From Kordiimonas sp. (GTDB taxonomy: Bacteria; Pseudomonadota; Alphaproteobacteria; Sphingomonadales; Emcibacteraceae), in the NCBI GenBank assembly GCA_002700365.1, contig PADB01000010.1, positions 358,504-422,503 on the forward strand: a stretch of 64,000 nt of DNA, written 5' to 3'. Positions 17,256-26,383 of this stretch are shown piece by piece (positions within the stretch are counted from its first letter, which is position 1; each line of letters opens with the position of its first letter). The translations under genes and the position numbers were made by a program. The notes beneath the pieces are model-generated. The model was not told where the DNA came from, did not search any database, and saw only the letters and a list, made by a program, of their open reading frames with translations.

Positions 17256-17441
17256 ATGCGTATTCTGATTTTAATCGGCCTGATTATTGTGGGCGTCATT
17301 CTCATGGCGGGCATCGTCTCCATGACGGCGGGCGGGGAGTTTAATAAAAAATGGGGCAACAAACTTATGCGCGCACGCGTATTTTCACAATTTGCATTTG
17401 TCGCCCTTTTAGCAGCCTATTTTATGACGGGTGGCGACTAA
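17256..17441 (+). CDS. HIG1-domain twin-transmembrane protein
   Basis: A 61-residue protein with two hydrophobic helices (residues 3-25 and 43-59). The connecting loop carries NKLMRARVFSQF, the HIG1-type signature. Bacterial twin-TM/HIG1 proteins are small inner membrane proteins. In mitochondria the domain is found in respiratory complex assembly factors, but the bacterial role is not known. It ends 36 bp before the cobalamin adenosyltransferase gene, an arrangement I believe is frequent in alphaproteobacteria, and probably shares its transcript. Confidence 0.85.
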   Translation: MRILILIGLIIVGVILMAGIVSMTAGGEFNKKWGNKLMRARVFSQFAFVALLAAYFMTGGD

Positions 17442-17477
17442 CTATCTTTTACAACAATATAATTTCAGGGACATTTC

Positions 17478-18047
17478 ATGGTTAAGTTGACAAAAATTTA
17501 CACCCGGGGAGGGGATAAAGGTAAAACATCACTTTCTGATGGAAGCCGCGTAGCAAAACATTCTCCGCGGCTGGAATCATACGGCACTTCGGATGAAGCA
17601 AACGCCATTATCGGACTCGCCCGCCTGCATACAGAAGGTGAAATGGATGCGATGCTTGGACGAATCCAGAATGATCTGTTCGATCTAGGCGCAGACCTCG
17701 CCACCCCTTACGGAAAATATGACGAAGAAGGCACTGCGTTGCGGGTCACCAAAGAACAGGTTGAACGGCTGGAGGCAGAAATAGATGCCATGAATGCTAA
17801 TCTCACCCCCCTCAACTCTTTCATTTTGCCCGGCGGCACGGCTGCAGCGGCGCATCTGCATCAGGCCCGCACGGTAACACGTCGTGCGGAAAGATTACTG
17901 ACACGGGCCATGGAAGAGGAAGAAGGCCTCAACCCGGTGACATTACAATACCTCAATCGCCTTTCCGATCATCTCTTCGTTTTGGGCCGCGTAGCCAATA
18001 ATAATGGCGCAGATGACGTACTATGGGTTCCTGGTGCCACCCGATAA
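17478..18047 (+). CDS. Cob(I)alamin adenosyltransferase, PduO type
   Basis: Transfers the adenosyl group of ATP to cob(I)alamin to make adenosylcobalamin. 189 residues. The N-terminal ATP site KIYTRGGDKGKTSLSDGSRV, the FILPGGTAAAAHLHQARTV segment with RRAERL, and LNRLSDHLFVLGR near the C-terminus are the PduO/MMAB signatures. The cofactor is required by ethylmalonyl-CoA mutase 4 kb upstream, which explains the location. It is preceded by a ribosome site (CAGGGA) after the HIG1 gene. Confidence 0.94.
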   Translation: MVKLTKIYTRGGDKGKTSLSDGSRVAKHSPRLESYGTSDEANAIIGLARLHTEGEMDAMLGRIQNDLFDLGADLATPYGKYDEEGTALRVTKEQVERLEAEIDAMNANLTPLNSFILPGGTAAAAHLHQARTVTRRAERLLTRAMEEEEGLNPVTLQYLNRLSDHLFVLGRVANNNGADDVLWVPGATR

Positions 18048-18160
18048 GCAAGCATCACATAAATATACGCTGAAGATTTCGACCTGTATCACATTCTCTG
18101 ACGTGATACAGGTCACCACTTTCCATTGACACCCCCCTACCCCTTGGGTAACACTTGTGC

Positions 18161-18178
18161 TATATTGCGCTGCAATAT
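18161..18178. promoter_or_regulatory. ATATTGC-N3-GCAATAT operator upstream of etfBA
   Basis: A near-perfect palindrome (arms ATATTGC and GCAATAT, centre GCT, 18162-18178) lies 82 bp before etfB. It overlaps a TATATT -10-like box at 18161-18166 and would suit repression. TTGACA is at 18126-18131. It is the same motif as the two in the meaA-ccr gap, and suggests common control of the pathway enzymes and their electron carrier. Confidence 0.6.
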
Positions 18179-18259
18179 TACATGATTATGGAAGCTGGTA
18201 TTAATACCCCCTTCCCCTTATTATTATCAGCCTATGCTGCTTAATCGGAGACCGGCCAT

Positions 18260-19009
18260 ATGAAGCTTCTTGTGCCAGTAAAACGTGTTGTTGACTATAA
18301 CGTAAAGGTCCGTGTCAAAGCGGATAAGACAGGCGTTGAGTTGGCAAATGTAAAAATGTCGATGAACCCTTTTGATGAAATTGCCGTCGAAGAAGCCATC
18401 CGCCTTAAAGAAGCCGGCACAGCAGAAGAAATTATCGCCATATCCATCGGCCCCGCACAGGCACAGGAAACCCTCCGCACCGCACTTGCTATGGGGGCTG
18501 ACCGCGCTATCTTGGTCAAAACTGATGTAGATGTTGAGCCGCTGGCGGTTGCAAAAATTTTAAAAGCTGTGGCCGAAGCCGAAAATCCGGAATTGGTTAT
18601 TTTAGGCAAACAGGCCATTGATGACGATTGCAATCAAACCGGGCAAATGCTCGCCGCACTGCTTAACTGGCCGCAAGGCACCTTCGCTTCCAAACTTGAC
18701 CTTGCAGACGGCAGTATCGACGTCACCCGTGAAATTGATGGCGGTCTTGAAACCGTGAAATTAAACCTCCCCGCTGTGGTCACAACGGACCTGCGCCTGA
18801 ATGAACCACGCTATGCGTCTTTACCAAATATCATGAAGGCGAAACGCAAACCGCTGGAAGAAAAAACACCTGAAGACTATGGCGTTGATGTTACCCGGCG
18901 GATCACCACCCTCAAGGTGGAAGAACCGCCCAAACGTGAAGCCGGAATTAAAGTCAAAACTGTCCAGGAGCTTGTTACAAAGCTGCGTGATGAAGCGGGA
19001 GTACTGTAA
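18260..19009 (+). CDS. etfB: Electron transfer flavoprotein, beta subunit
   Basis: Small subunit of EtfAB, which takes electrons from acyl-CoA dehydrogenases and passes them to ETF:ubiquinone oxidoreductase. 249 residues, with the N-terminal [19 protein letters not shown], the signature [21 protein letters not shown] and the AMP-binding-type motif [17 protein letters not shown]. It overlaps etfA by one base (TAATG). The neighbourhood, mcd upstream and a 3-hydroxybutyryl-CoA dehydrogenase downstream, fits a role in ethylmalonyl-CoA and fatty acid metabolism. Confidence 0.96.
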   Translation: MKLLVPVKRVVDYNVKVRVKADKTGVELANVKMSMNPFDEIAVEEAIRLKEAGTAEEIIAISIGPAQAQETLRTALAMGADRAILVKTDVDVEPLAVAKILKAVAEAENPELVILGKQAIDDDCNQTGQMLAALLNWPQGTFASKLDLADGSIDVTREIDGGLETVKLNLPAVVTTDLRLNEPRYASLPNIMKAKRKPLEEKTPEDYGVDVTRRITTLKVEEPPKREAGIKVKTVQELVTKLRDEAGVL

Positions 19010-19941
19010 TGAGCGTTCTTGTCATAGCCGAACACAATAACAACGAACTCAAAGATGCAACGCTTAACACGGTGACAGCTGCCCGGGCATTAAGTGAAGA
19101 CATCCATATTCTGATTGCAGGATCCAATTGCGCTGCCGTTGCAGAAGCAGCCGCCAACGTCGAAGGGGTCAGCAAAGTGCGGCTGGCCGATCATAGTGCC
19201 TATGAACATGGTCTTGCAGAAAATATCGCCCCATTGATTGTTAGCTTGGCGGATGATTATGATGCGCTGCTTGCTCCTGCAACCACGACGGGGAAAAATA
19301 TCATGCCCCGCGTTGCTGCCCTGCTTGATCTATCGCAGATATCAGACATCGTTGCCGTGGAAAGTGCCGATACCTTTCAACGCCCCATCTATGCGGGCAG
19401 TGCCATAGCCACAGTCCAGTCAGCCGATACAAAAAAGATTATCACTGTGCGCACTACGACCTTTGCCGCTGCGGCCACATCTGAAAGTCCGGCTGAAATT
19501 GAAGCCGTTAATAGTGGTGAAGATGCCGGCATTTCCAGCTTCGTTAGCCACCAGCTCAGTGAATCAGAGCGGCCTGAATTGACGGCAGCAAAAATTATCA
19601 TTTCCGGTGGCCGGGGCATGGGAAGCGGCGAAAACTTCAAACTTGTCGAAGCCGTTGCTGATAAGCTAGGGGCCGCTGTCGGGGCCTCACGCGCCGCTGT
19701 TGATGCCGGCTTTGTCCCTAATGATTATCAGGTTGGGCAAACAGGTAAGATTGTCGCACCGGAGCTCTATATTGCCGTTGGCATTTCTGGCGCCATTCAA
19801 CATTTGGCCGGAATGAAAGACAGTAAAGTCATTGTTGCCATTAACAAGGATGAAGAAGCACCTATTTTTCAGGTTGCCGATTACGGGCTTGTTGCAGACT
19901 TGTTTGATGCCCTGCCTGAACTTGAAAAAGAGCTTGGCTGA
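19009..19941 (+). CDS. etfA: Electron transfer flavoprotein, alpha subunit
   Basis: Large, FAD-binding subunit of the EtfAB heterodimer. 310 residues. The C-terminal FAD domain has [55 protein letters not shown]-type signature segments and the terminal [21 protein letters not shown]. Translation is coupled to etfB by the shared TAATG. 71 bp separate it from the next gene, so the three may form one operon. Confidence 0.96.
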   Translation: MSVLVIAEHNNNELKDATLNTVTAARALSEDIHILIAGSNCAAVAEAAANVEGVSKVRLADHSAYEHGLAENIAPLIVSLADDYDALLAPATTTGKNIMPRVAALLDLSQISDIVAVESADTFQRPIYAGSAIATVQSADTKKIITVRTTTFAAAATSESPAEIEAVNSGEDAGISSFVSHQLSESERPELTAAKIIISGGRGMGSGENFKLVEAVADKLGAAVGASRAAVDAGFVPNDYQVGQTGKIVAPELYIAVGISGAIQHLAGMKDSKVIVAINKDEEAPIFQVADYGLVADLFDALPELEKELG

Positions 19942-20011
19942 TTATAAAATATTACGATAATCTTTTCACGCATTTCATGACCATATAATAAACAAGGAAA
20001 AGGCCAGAATA

Positions 20012-20905
20012 ATGGAACAGAAAAGGCCAGACGCCGTCCAAAAAGTCGGCATTATTGGGGCAGGACAAATGGGCAATGGCATCGCGCATGTCTTTGCCGT
20101 TGCAGGATACGATGTTGTCCTAAGCGACCTGACACAGGAACTTGCCGATGAGGGCTTGGTAAAAATTAAGGCCAGTTTACAGCGTTCCGTCGACAAAGAA
20201 AAAATGACTAAAGACGAAGCCGCGCAGGCACTCGCGCGCGTCTCGGCCGTGTCTAGTTTGGATGATATTGCCAATACCGACCTGGTCATCGAAGCCGCCA
20301 CAGAAAACGAACAAATCAAACGGCAGATTTTCGAAGAGCTTTGCCCGAAATTGCCGGAACATACCATTCTATCTTCAAACACCTCCTCTATTTCTATTAC
20401 CCGGCTGGCATCTTACACCGACCGTCCCGAAAGATTTATGGGACTGCATTTCATGAACCCGGTTCCGGTGATGCAATTAGTCGAATTGATCCGCGGCATC
20501 GCTACCAACGAAGATACATTCCAAGTTTTCAAGCAGGTGACAGATAGCCTCAACAAAGTAACGGCAAACTCAGAAGATTTCCCGGCCTTTATTGTGAATC
20601 GTATCTTGCTACCGATGATTAATGAAGCCGTCTACACGCTCTATGAAGGTGTAGGGTCAGTAGAGGCAATTGACACTGCACTAAAATTAGGTGCGAACCA
20701 CCCAATGGGGCCATTGGAACTTGCTGACTTTATTGGTTTGGATACCTGCCTGTCCGCTATGCAAGTCTTATTCGAAGGGTTAGCCGATTCAAAATATCGC
20801 CCTTGCCCCTTACTGGTGAAATATGTTGAAGCCGGATGGATTGGGAAGAAAGTCGGGCGCGGCTTTTACGATTACCGCGGCGAATTTCCCGTCCCGACCC
20901 GGTAA
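20012..20905 (+). CDS. hbd: 3-hydroxybutyryl-CoA dehydrogenase
   Basis: NAD(P)-dependent oxidation of (S)-3-hydroxybutyryl-CoA to acetoacetyl-CoA, or the reverse. 297 residues. Rossmann fold at the N-terminus (VGIIGAGQMGNGIAHVFA), the catalytic-domain sequence LSSNTSSISITRLA, the His-containing GLHFMNPVPVMQLVE and the C-terminal GANHPMGPLELADFIGLD with GRGFYDY at the end. Length and order are those of the single-domain HbdA/PaaH family, not the fused FadB. It follows etfBA. With phaA and phaB nearby it links beta-oxidation and polyester metabolism. Confidence 0.94.
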   Translation: MEQKRPDAVQKVGIIGAGQMGNGIAHVFAVAGYDVVLSDLTQELADEGLVKIKASLQRSVDKEKMTKDEAAQALARVSAVSSLDDIANTDLVIEAATENEQIKRQIFEELCPKLPEHTILSSNTSSISITRLASYTDRPERFMGLHFMNPVPVMQLVELIRGIATNEDTFQVFKQVTDSLNKVTANSEDFPAFIVNRILLPMINEAVYTLYEGVGSVEAIDTALKLGANHPMGPLELADFIGLDTCLSAMQVLFEGLADSKYRPCPLLVKYVEAGWIGKKVGRGFYDYRGEFPVPTR

Positions 20906-20957
20906 GAGAGCCTAAGCTCAAATATTCAGAGGTGATAACAGCCTCACCTATTTATAA

Positions 20958-20990
20958 CAAGGCCCCTGCACCTAATCGTCAGGGGCCTTG
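20958..20990 (+). terminator. Hairpin after the etfBA-hbd genes
   Basis: An 11-bp perfect stem, CAAGGCCCCTG (20958-20968) and CAGGGGCCTTG (20980-20990), with an 11-base loop. There is no T tract after it, so it may act as a transcript-end stabiliser or a factor-dependent stop rather than a classic terminator. Confidence 0.6.
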
Positions 20991-21156
20991 TCATTGCCAG
21001 GAAGCAAAAATCAAAATGACGTCTTATCTGATAAGGGATAAAGGCGTAGAGTTGCGGTCTGCCTCTATAAAACGCGACCAATAATAAAGCCCATGGCCTT
21101 ATATATTCTTTTGTATACTCTTCTGGTGACTGGCAGGCCGTGAAAAGATCAAATTC

Positions 21157-21312
21157 TTAATGGCTGCGGCGCGCATCCCGTAAGGCACGGATTTCATGTT
21201 CAAGCCCAACCCACTGGTTCTCACGGCAACAATTTAGGGCTTCCGCCAATCCCATCAATTCTATCAATCGGATGGCTGTTTTCTGTAGACGATTTTCAGT
21301 TTGTGTACGCAT
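21157..21312 (-). CDS. Possible small protein, 51 residues
   Basis: The frame starts at ATG (21312), preceded by GGAAAG and AAAAGAAG, and ends in TAA at 21157. The product begins MRTQTENRLQKTAIRL, contains a CC pair and ENQWVGLEHEI, and ends RALRDARRSH. It is soluble, highly charged and probably one or two amphipathic helices. I do not recognise a family. Good start context, helix-like composition and its position alone in an 800-bp gap argue for a real gene. The short length keeps confidence low. Confidence 0.45.
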   Translation of the reverse strand: MRTQTENRLQKTAIRLIELMGLAEALNCCRENQWVGLEHEIRALRDARRSH

Positions 21313-21703
21313 CTTCTTTTACTTTCCGGGCACCGTTCCTCATCACAACTTGTCTTCTTACACTGTGCCCTTAAAACGCGGCGAGCTTATGTCGTAAATG
21401 AGGCAAAAATAAATCATTTCCCCGAATATTCTTATTCTATAATAAATCGCGCTCCCTGTGAATCCATTCTATGAGCCATTCAGCCTCCATATCCCAATGA
21501 CTCTGGCCTGTTCTACCATTCTACTCACGACCTTTTCGCCTGTTTTTAAGACATAGAATTTCTATGACAGAACCTCTCACCTATATTTCATGACAGCGTG
21601 CAAAGCAGCTGGATTTTAAGACAGATGATGACTATGTTCTCCATAAGTCTTACATATACATAAGAACAATTCTTGTTTTCTCAATAAGCATGAAGAGGCA
21701 AAA
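21313..21703. other. Non-coding stretch before the YHS gene
   Basis: About 390 bp of AT-rich sequence with stops in all frames. Only very short frames occur, such as one of 17 codons on the minus strand. I see no tRNA, repeat or clear palindrome. It probably holds the promoters of the two divergent flanking genes. Confidence 0.5.
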
Positions 21704-22213
21704 ATGCAGTGGATGGCGCGTATTTTTATCGGTCTGTCAATACTGGTCGTCATTGTTGGCGGCGGGGGATATTTCTATCTCACAACACAGATTTATTCCC
21801 ATGAAACTGAATACGCTGCTAATGATGCCGATATTGCCATAGATGGCTATGACCCCGTTGCGTATTTCACATTTAATGACGCGGTAAAAGGCGACCCTTT
21901 ATTCGAAGCCGAATGGAAGGGTATAAAATGGCACTTTGCGACAGTGATTAATCGCGATCTCTTTGCGGAAAACCCCCTTAAATACGCGCCTCAATATGGT
22001 GGTTATAGTGCCTTTAACATGATTAAAGGCTATAGCGTGCAGGGCGACCCCAAAGTGTGGAACATCATCGACGATAAACTGTATTTGAATTACTCCATAG
22101 AAGCGCGCGATAAATGGCTTCAGGACGTCAGATATTATATTTCACAGGCGGATATTGCGTGGCCCCAGGTACAAACAACATTGGCCGCCAGACAACGCCA
22201 ACGTAGCCAATAA
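21704..22213 (+). CDS. YHS domain-containing protein
   Basis: A 169-residue protein with an N-terminal membrane anchor or uncleaved signal (residues 5-27, FIGLSILVVIVGGGGYFYL). A periplasmic YHS-type domain follows, with the opening IAIDGYDPVAYFT, the central WKGIKWHFATVINRDLFAENP and YAPQYGGYSAFNM. The domain is found in some metal-handling proteins, but this family member has no assigned function and lacks the YHS cysteine. A tail segment gives KLYLNYSIEARDKWLQD. The ATG follows GAAGAGG. It is monocistronic, with a terminator after it. Confidence 0.82.
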   Translation: MQWMARIFIGLSILVVIVGGGGYFYLTTQIYSHETEYAANDADIAIDGYDPVAYFTFNDAVKGDPLFEAEWKGIKWHFATVINRDLFAENPLKYAPQYGGYSAFNMIKGYSVQGDPKVWNIIDDKLYLNYSIEARDKWLQDVRYYISQADIAWPQVQTTLAARQRQRSQ

Positions 22214-22277
22214 TCATAGAACGTAAAGCAGCCCCCTACCTTACAAATCTGCGTGGAAAGGCCCTATTAGATATAAA

Positions 22278-22303
22278 AAAACGGCACCCGATGGTACCGT
22301 TTT
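22278..22303 (+). terminator. Terminator after the YHS gene
   Basis: Stem AAAACGGCACC (22278-22288) pairs with GGTACCGTTTT (22293-22303) around a CGAT loop, with one C-A mismatch. The A and T flanks allow use in both directions, which suits the convergent phaR gene. Confidence 0.75.
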
Positions 22304-22405
22304 ATCATGGAAAATAGCCCTACCGCCGCAACTCTTTAACATCAACAGCAAAGTAAGGTCAGTCAAAAACAATAGAAATCGGGCCGCTAACCGTTCCCTC
22401 TATTC

Positions 22406-23032
22406 TTACTTCTTGTCTTTGTTTAACCCCAGAAGCTGCGCCTGCATCATTGCCATTTGTTGCTGCAACGCTTTAATTTGATCTGTCGGGCTTGGCATTC
22501 CTGCTGCCCCAGCGGCATTACCGCCCGCGCCATCATCGCTGTTCTCTGTGGGCTGGAATGGGGTAAACATCCCCATGGCTTGTTCAAAGGCCTTCATATT
22601 TTGGCGGGCCATTTCTTGAAATTGCTCTGTAAAGTTTTGCGGGGTAAAAGTTTTACCCCCTTGAAAACTGCCTTCAAAAAATTCTTTCATTTTCTCTTGA
22701 TTGCGTGCGAACGCTTCCATGGACGCTTCCAGATAGCCTGGCACGACCATTTGCATTTGATCCCCATAACAGGAAATAAGCTGTCGCAAGAAATTCGTGG
22801 GCAACAACGCCTCACCCTTGTTTTCTTCTTCAAAGATAATTTGGGTCAAAACCGAATGTGTCAGATCTTCGCCGGTCTTCGCATCCATGACAACAAAGTC
22901 ATCGCTTGCCTTCACCATTTTGCACAGATCATCCAACGTCACGTAACTGCTTGTATCGGTATTATACAAACGCCGATTTGCATATTTTTTTATGACAATG
23001 GGATCGCCAGGGTTCTTAGATTTCTTCGCCAA
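22406..23032 (-). CDS. phaR: Polyhydroxyalkanoate synthesis repressor PhaR
   Basis: DNA- and PHB-binding repressor that controls phasin and polyester genes and, in some rhizobia and paracocci, wider carbon flow. 208 residues. The PHB/PHA accumulation regulator DNA-binding domain is at the N-terminus (VIKKYANRRLYNTDTSSYVTL, then KMVKASDDFVVMDAKTGED and HSVLTQIIFEEE). A helical PHB-binding region with FAEQ-like segments follows, and the tail is glutamine-rich (IKALQQQMAMMQAQLLGL). The start is TTG at 23032, with AAGGG eight bases upstream. It is divergent from a PHA-synthase-like gene pair. Confidence 0.93.
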   Translation of the reverse strand: MAKKSKNPGDPIVIKKYANRRLYNTDTSSYVTLDDLCKMVKASDDFVVMDAKTGEDLTHSVLTQIIFEEENKGEALLPTNFLRQLISCYGDQMQMVVPGYLEASMEAFARNQEKMKEFFEGSFQGGKTFTPQNFTEQFQEMARQNMKAFEQAMGMFTPFQPTENSDDGAGGNAAGAAGMPSPTDQIKALQQQMAMMQAQLLGLNKDKK

Positions 23033-23283
23033 TTCCGATTCCCTTATGTTTTAACTTGCTCACGCATACCGCTCATTCCTTATATAATCACTTCTAATGG
23101 GTGCAAAGCGCAAGCATTATGTTGCAGAACACAAAAAAACATGCCTTACACTTCATTTTTTTACGCTATTGCGAAATTTTACGAAAGAATGCGCCCTCCT
23201 GTTCGCCCTTGTGAATCCGCCCCTATACAATTCGTTTTCATTAGGTTTATACTTTTCATCTTCATGTAAGTTAAGAAACCTGT

Positions 23284-23562
23284 ATGCCACAGCATCCAAT
23301 ATCCCCGCCTCCCTCAGACGACGAACAGTCTCCACTGTTGGTGCTGGCCGATCAGTATTTGGATTTCTGGCAGAATAACATCACAGCCTGGGCCACAGAC
23401 CCGGACATGTTAAATCGCTGGGTTAACGAACTTGCGACTGCCCAATATACCCCACAGCATCAGACTGATGATGGCAATGGCGATGGCAGTCATAGTGACC
23501 AGAACAATCAAAATCCTGAAGTAAAAAAAACTGATGGATCACGTAAAAATGAGGGGAATTAG
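23284..23562 (+). CDS. Small acidic protein upstream of the PhaC-like gene
   Basis: A 92-residue protein I do not recognise by name. The ordered part (residues 18-52, LLVLADQYLDFWQNN and TDPDMLNRWVNELA) looks like two amphipathic helices with a WQ/W pattern, similar in style to the N-terminal region of PHA synthases and their small partner subunits. The remainder is an acidic, Asn/Asp/Gly/His-rich flexible tail. Its stop lies 4 bp before the preferred start of the PhaC-like gene, so the two are tightly coupled. A role as a synthase accessory or granule-targeting protein is inference from this position only. Confidence 0.65.
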   Translation: MPQHPISPPPSDDEQSPLLVLADQYLDFWQNNITAWATDPDMLNRWVNELATAQYTPQHQTDDGNGDGSHSDQNNQNPEVKKTDGSRKNEGN

Positions 23563-23566
23563 CATC

Positions 23567-24886
23567 ATGTCCCCTGTCACCCCCTCTCATGCTCTGCCTC
23601 CCGATACGCCATCAACTCAAAAACGGGCCGGCCCCCGCCCGTTACCTCTACATATTGCGAATGCCTATACCCTTTGGATGAGCGGGGCCGCATCGCTGCC
23701 GCTTTTTATGATGGATGGCCTACAGACCCACCCCAACCGCAAAAAAGAAGCCGCCGCCCTTCGCCATGAGCTAAACAATCATAAAATAGAAGATCTGCAA
23801 CACGCCGTTATCCAAAAAGGCCAACAAAGGTTTCAAGACTTCCTGAATGGTGTAGATGCCTACCGCCATTCGCCCTACCGGCGACAGGTCGCATCACCTC
23901 CGGTCTTTGCCAAATATGGGACAACCCGCCTCTTGGATTATGGCGTAGGGGATTATGGCGGCGGGACCAATCCACAACAGGGGGCAACCATTGCATCCCA
24001 ACCTCCTGTTATTTTTGTCCCTTCTCTTATAAACCCTGCTTACATTCTGGACTTGCACGAACAACACAGCATGATGCGCTATTTCGCGGCCTCTGGCATA
24101 CGTCCCTTATTACTGGACTGGGGGGCGCCCGGTGTTGTGGAAAAACAATTCGGCCTGCGGGAATATGTCACTGACAGGTTAGTTCCCCTGATCCGTGATG
24201 TAGCGGAGCGCTGTGGGCAGCCCGTCATTCTGGTAGGCTATTGTATGGGCGGCACCTTAAGTGTTGCCGCAACCCAGATCCTACGCGCAGAGAACGTCAT
24301 CTCTGCCATCGCGTTATTGGCCACCCCGTGGGACTTCCATGCTGACCGCAGCCCGCAAAGCTGGCAATTTCTTGAAATGATAAAAACCACGCATGATGCA
24401 TGGCAACAAATCGGCTACATGCCCATGGATCTGTTACAGCTATTTTTTATCAGCCTTGATCCCACATTGTCCGACCGTAAGTTTCGCCGTTTTGGACGTA
24501 TGCAACCCGATGACAAGAAGGCCGTGCATTTCGTGGCTATTGAGGACTGGGTGAACGATGGGCACCCCCTGCCTTTAAAGGTGGCTGATGACTGCCTCCG
24601 GGATTGGTATATGGACAATAAGCCTTTGGGTAATCAATGGCAGATTGGTACACATAATATCAATGCAGCCAGCATTGATATCCCTAGCCTGGTTGTTATT
24701 CCGCAGCGCGACCGCATTGTCCCTCATGATTCGGCAATGGCTTTGGCAAAACAATTACCCCATTGTCATACAATTGAAATAGCCGCCGGGCATGTAACAA
24801 TGGTGTCAGGTGAGCGTGCTAAAGAAATACTTTGGCAGCCTCTAAAACAGTGGATGATGGATTATTTCAATAAAAAGTCAGAATAA
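23567..24886 (+). CDS. PHA synthase-like alpha/beta hydrolase (PhaC family)
   Basis: A protein of about 439 residues from the preferred ATG at 23567 (the frame opens at 23534). It has the PhaC-type core: VIFVPSLINPAYILDL, LLLDWGAPG, the lipase-like box GYCMGGTLSVAA with nucleophile Cys, Asp in PQRDRIVP and His in AAGHVTMVSG. Class I synthases are near 590 residues and class III PhaC near 355, so this is an intermediate form. It lacks part of the usual N-terminal domain. It probably polymerises 3-hydroxybutyryl-CoA, given phaR, phaA and phaB nearby. A PHA depolymerase-like or other acyl-CoA hydrolase role cannot be excluded. Confidence 0.8.
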   Translation: MSPVTPSHALPPDTPSTQKRAGPRPLPLHIANAYTLWMSGAASLPLFMMDGLQTHPNRKKEAAALRHELNNHKIEDLQHAVIQKGQQRFQDFLNGVDAYRHSPYRRQVASPPVFAKYGTTRLLDYGVGDYGGGTNPQQGATIASQPPVIFVPSLINPAYILDLHEQHSMMRYFAASGIRPLLLDWGAPGVVEKQFGLREYVTDRLVPLIRDVAERCGQPVILVGYCMGGTLSVAATQILRAENVISAIALLATPWDFHADRSPQSWQFLEMIKTTHDAWQQIGYMPMDLLQLFFISLDPTLSDRKFRRFGRMQPDDKKAVHFVAIEDWVNDGHPLPLKVADDCLRDWYMDNKPLGNQWQIGTHNINAASIDIPSLVVIPQRDRIVPHDSAMALAKQLPHCHTIEIAAGHVTMVSGERAKEILWQPLKQWMMDYFNKKSE

Positions 24887-25110
24887 GAAAGAAATGGAAA
24901 CTTTTCATCTTGAAATACGCCAGAATCATGCTAACAGTCAATATGTTGGGTTATTTTCGGATGGGAATAGTCTCGCATATGGCCACAGGCTCTACGCCAC
25001 CACTGACCAATTTAGGCCAGCCACGATCTATATCAACGACAAGTCGAGTTTAATCGACGACAAACAACCAAATTTTTAAGTAATCCTGATAATTGTAAGA
25101 GGAACCTGAC

Positions 25111-26283
25111 ATGACTGAAGTAGTAATTGTCGCCGCGAAACGGACCCCGGTGGGCTCATTCGGCGGGGGCCTGAGTACAGTCGCCGCATCCGATTTGGGT
25201 GCTGCGGCCATTAAAGCCGTTTTGGAAGACACCGCCGTTGACGGTGCCGATGTAACAGAGGTCATCTTGGGCCAAATCCTTACGGCCGCTACAGGACAAA
25301 ATCCGGCCCGTCAGGCCTCTATTAATGCGGGACTACCAAATGACGTAACTGCGTGGGGCATGAATCAGGTATGTGGTTCTGGCCTGCGTACTGTTGCGCT
25401 GGGCTATCAGGCCATTAAAGCTGGTGACAGCAGCATCGTTATCGCCGGCGGGCAAGAGAATATGTCATCTTCTGCCCATGCAACTAATTTACGTAATGGG
25501 ATTAAGATGGGCCCGGCAAAGTTCGCGGATACCATGATCGTAGATGGCCTGACCTGCGCCTTTAATGATTATCATATGGGCATTACGGCAGAAAATATTG
25601 CCGAACAATGGCAAATCACCCGTGACGAACAGGACCAGTTTGCGGTTGCCTCACAAAACAAGGCCGAAGCTGCGCAAGAAGCAGGCCGTTTTAAGGATGA
25701 AATCACACCCGTGACGATCAAAACCCGCAAAGGGGAAGTCGTCGTCTCTGAAGATGAATACATCCGTAAAGGGGCAACGGTTGAAGGCATTAACGGCCTG
25801 CGGCCTGCCTTCAAAAAGGATGGTACTGTTACGGCGGGTAATGCCAGCGGTATCAATGATGGTGCTGCGGTCGTTATGCTGATGAGCAAAGAAGAAGCGG
25901 AAAAGCGCGGCCTTACCCCATTGGCAACTATCAAATCATGGGCAACAGCCGGTGTTGATCCCAGCATCATGGGAACGGGTCCCATCCCTGCAAGCCGCAT
26001 AGCGTTGGAAAAAGCTGGCTGGACAGTAGATGATCTTGACCTGATCGAAGCCAACGAAGCTTTTGCAGCGCAGGCTATCTCTGTAAACCGTGACTTGGGC
26101 TGGGATACCGAAAAAGTCAACGTCAATGGCGGCGCAATTGCTATCGGCCATCCGATCGGGGCCAGTGGGGCGCGCATCCTGTGTACATTGCTACACGAAA
26201 TGAAGCGTCGTGATGCCAAACGTGGTCTTGCCACTTTGTGCATCGGTGGGGGCATGGGCATTTCGCTTTGTGTCGAACGCTAA
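25111..26283 (+). CDS. phaA: Acetyl-CoA acetyltransferase
   Basis: Condenses two acetyl-CoA into acetoacetyl-CoA, the first step of polyhydroxybutyrate synthesis and of the ethylmalonyl-CoA pathway. 390 residues. Biosynthetic thiolase signatures are all present: active Cys in [19 protein letters not shown] (about residue 88), [30 protein letters not shown] with the catalytic His, and the terminal [21 protein letters not shown] precedes the ATG. phaB follows after 100 bp containing a hairpin. Confidence 0.96.
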   Translation: MTEVVIVAAKRTPVGSFGGGLSTVAASDLGAAAIKAVLEDTAVDGADVTEVILGQILTAATGQNPARQASINAGLPNDVTAWGMNQVCGSGLRTVALGYQAIKAGDSSIVIAGGQENMSSSAHATNLRNGIKMGPAKFADTMIVDGLTCAFNDYHMGITAENIAEQWQITRDEQDQFAVASQNKAEAAQEAGRFKDEITPVTIKTRKGEVVVSEDEYIRKGATVEGINGLRPAFKKDGTVTAGNASGINDGAAVVMLMSKEEAEKRGLTPLATIKSWATAGVDPSIMGTGPIPASRIALEKAGWTVDDLDLIEANEAFAAQAISVNRDLGWDTEKVNVNGGAIAIGHPIGASGARILCTLLHEMKRRDAKRGLATLCIGGGMGISLCVER

Positions 26284-26297
26284 TTCTATGCAACAGG

Positions 26298-26327
26298 CCG
26301 GATGCACATAGGTGAGTGTGCCTCCGG
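26298..26327 (+). promoter_or_regulatory. Hairpin between phaA and phaB
   Basis: CCGGATGCACA (26298-26308) pairs with TGTGCCTCCGG (26317-26327) around an 8-base loop with one mismatch. There is no T tract. It could stabilise the phaA message or lower phaB expression relative to phaA. Confidence 0.5.
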
Positions 26328-26383
26328 TCCTGCACACATATCTTATGAATGATATTTTATAATTAGGTGAGGAGTATCTGAGA

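Noticed and set aside
21424-21480. A 17-codon frame on the minus strand in the gap before the YHS gene
   Set aside because: Too short to judge, with no clear ribosome site and no recognisable homology.
24894-25079. A 61-codon open frame between the PhaC-like gene and phaA
   Set aside because: It has a plausible start, but composition is unlike a folded protein, no family is recognised, and it fills the phaA promoter region. Left out for lack of support.
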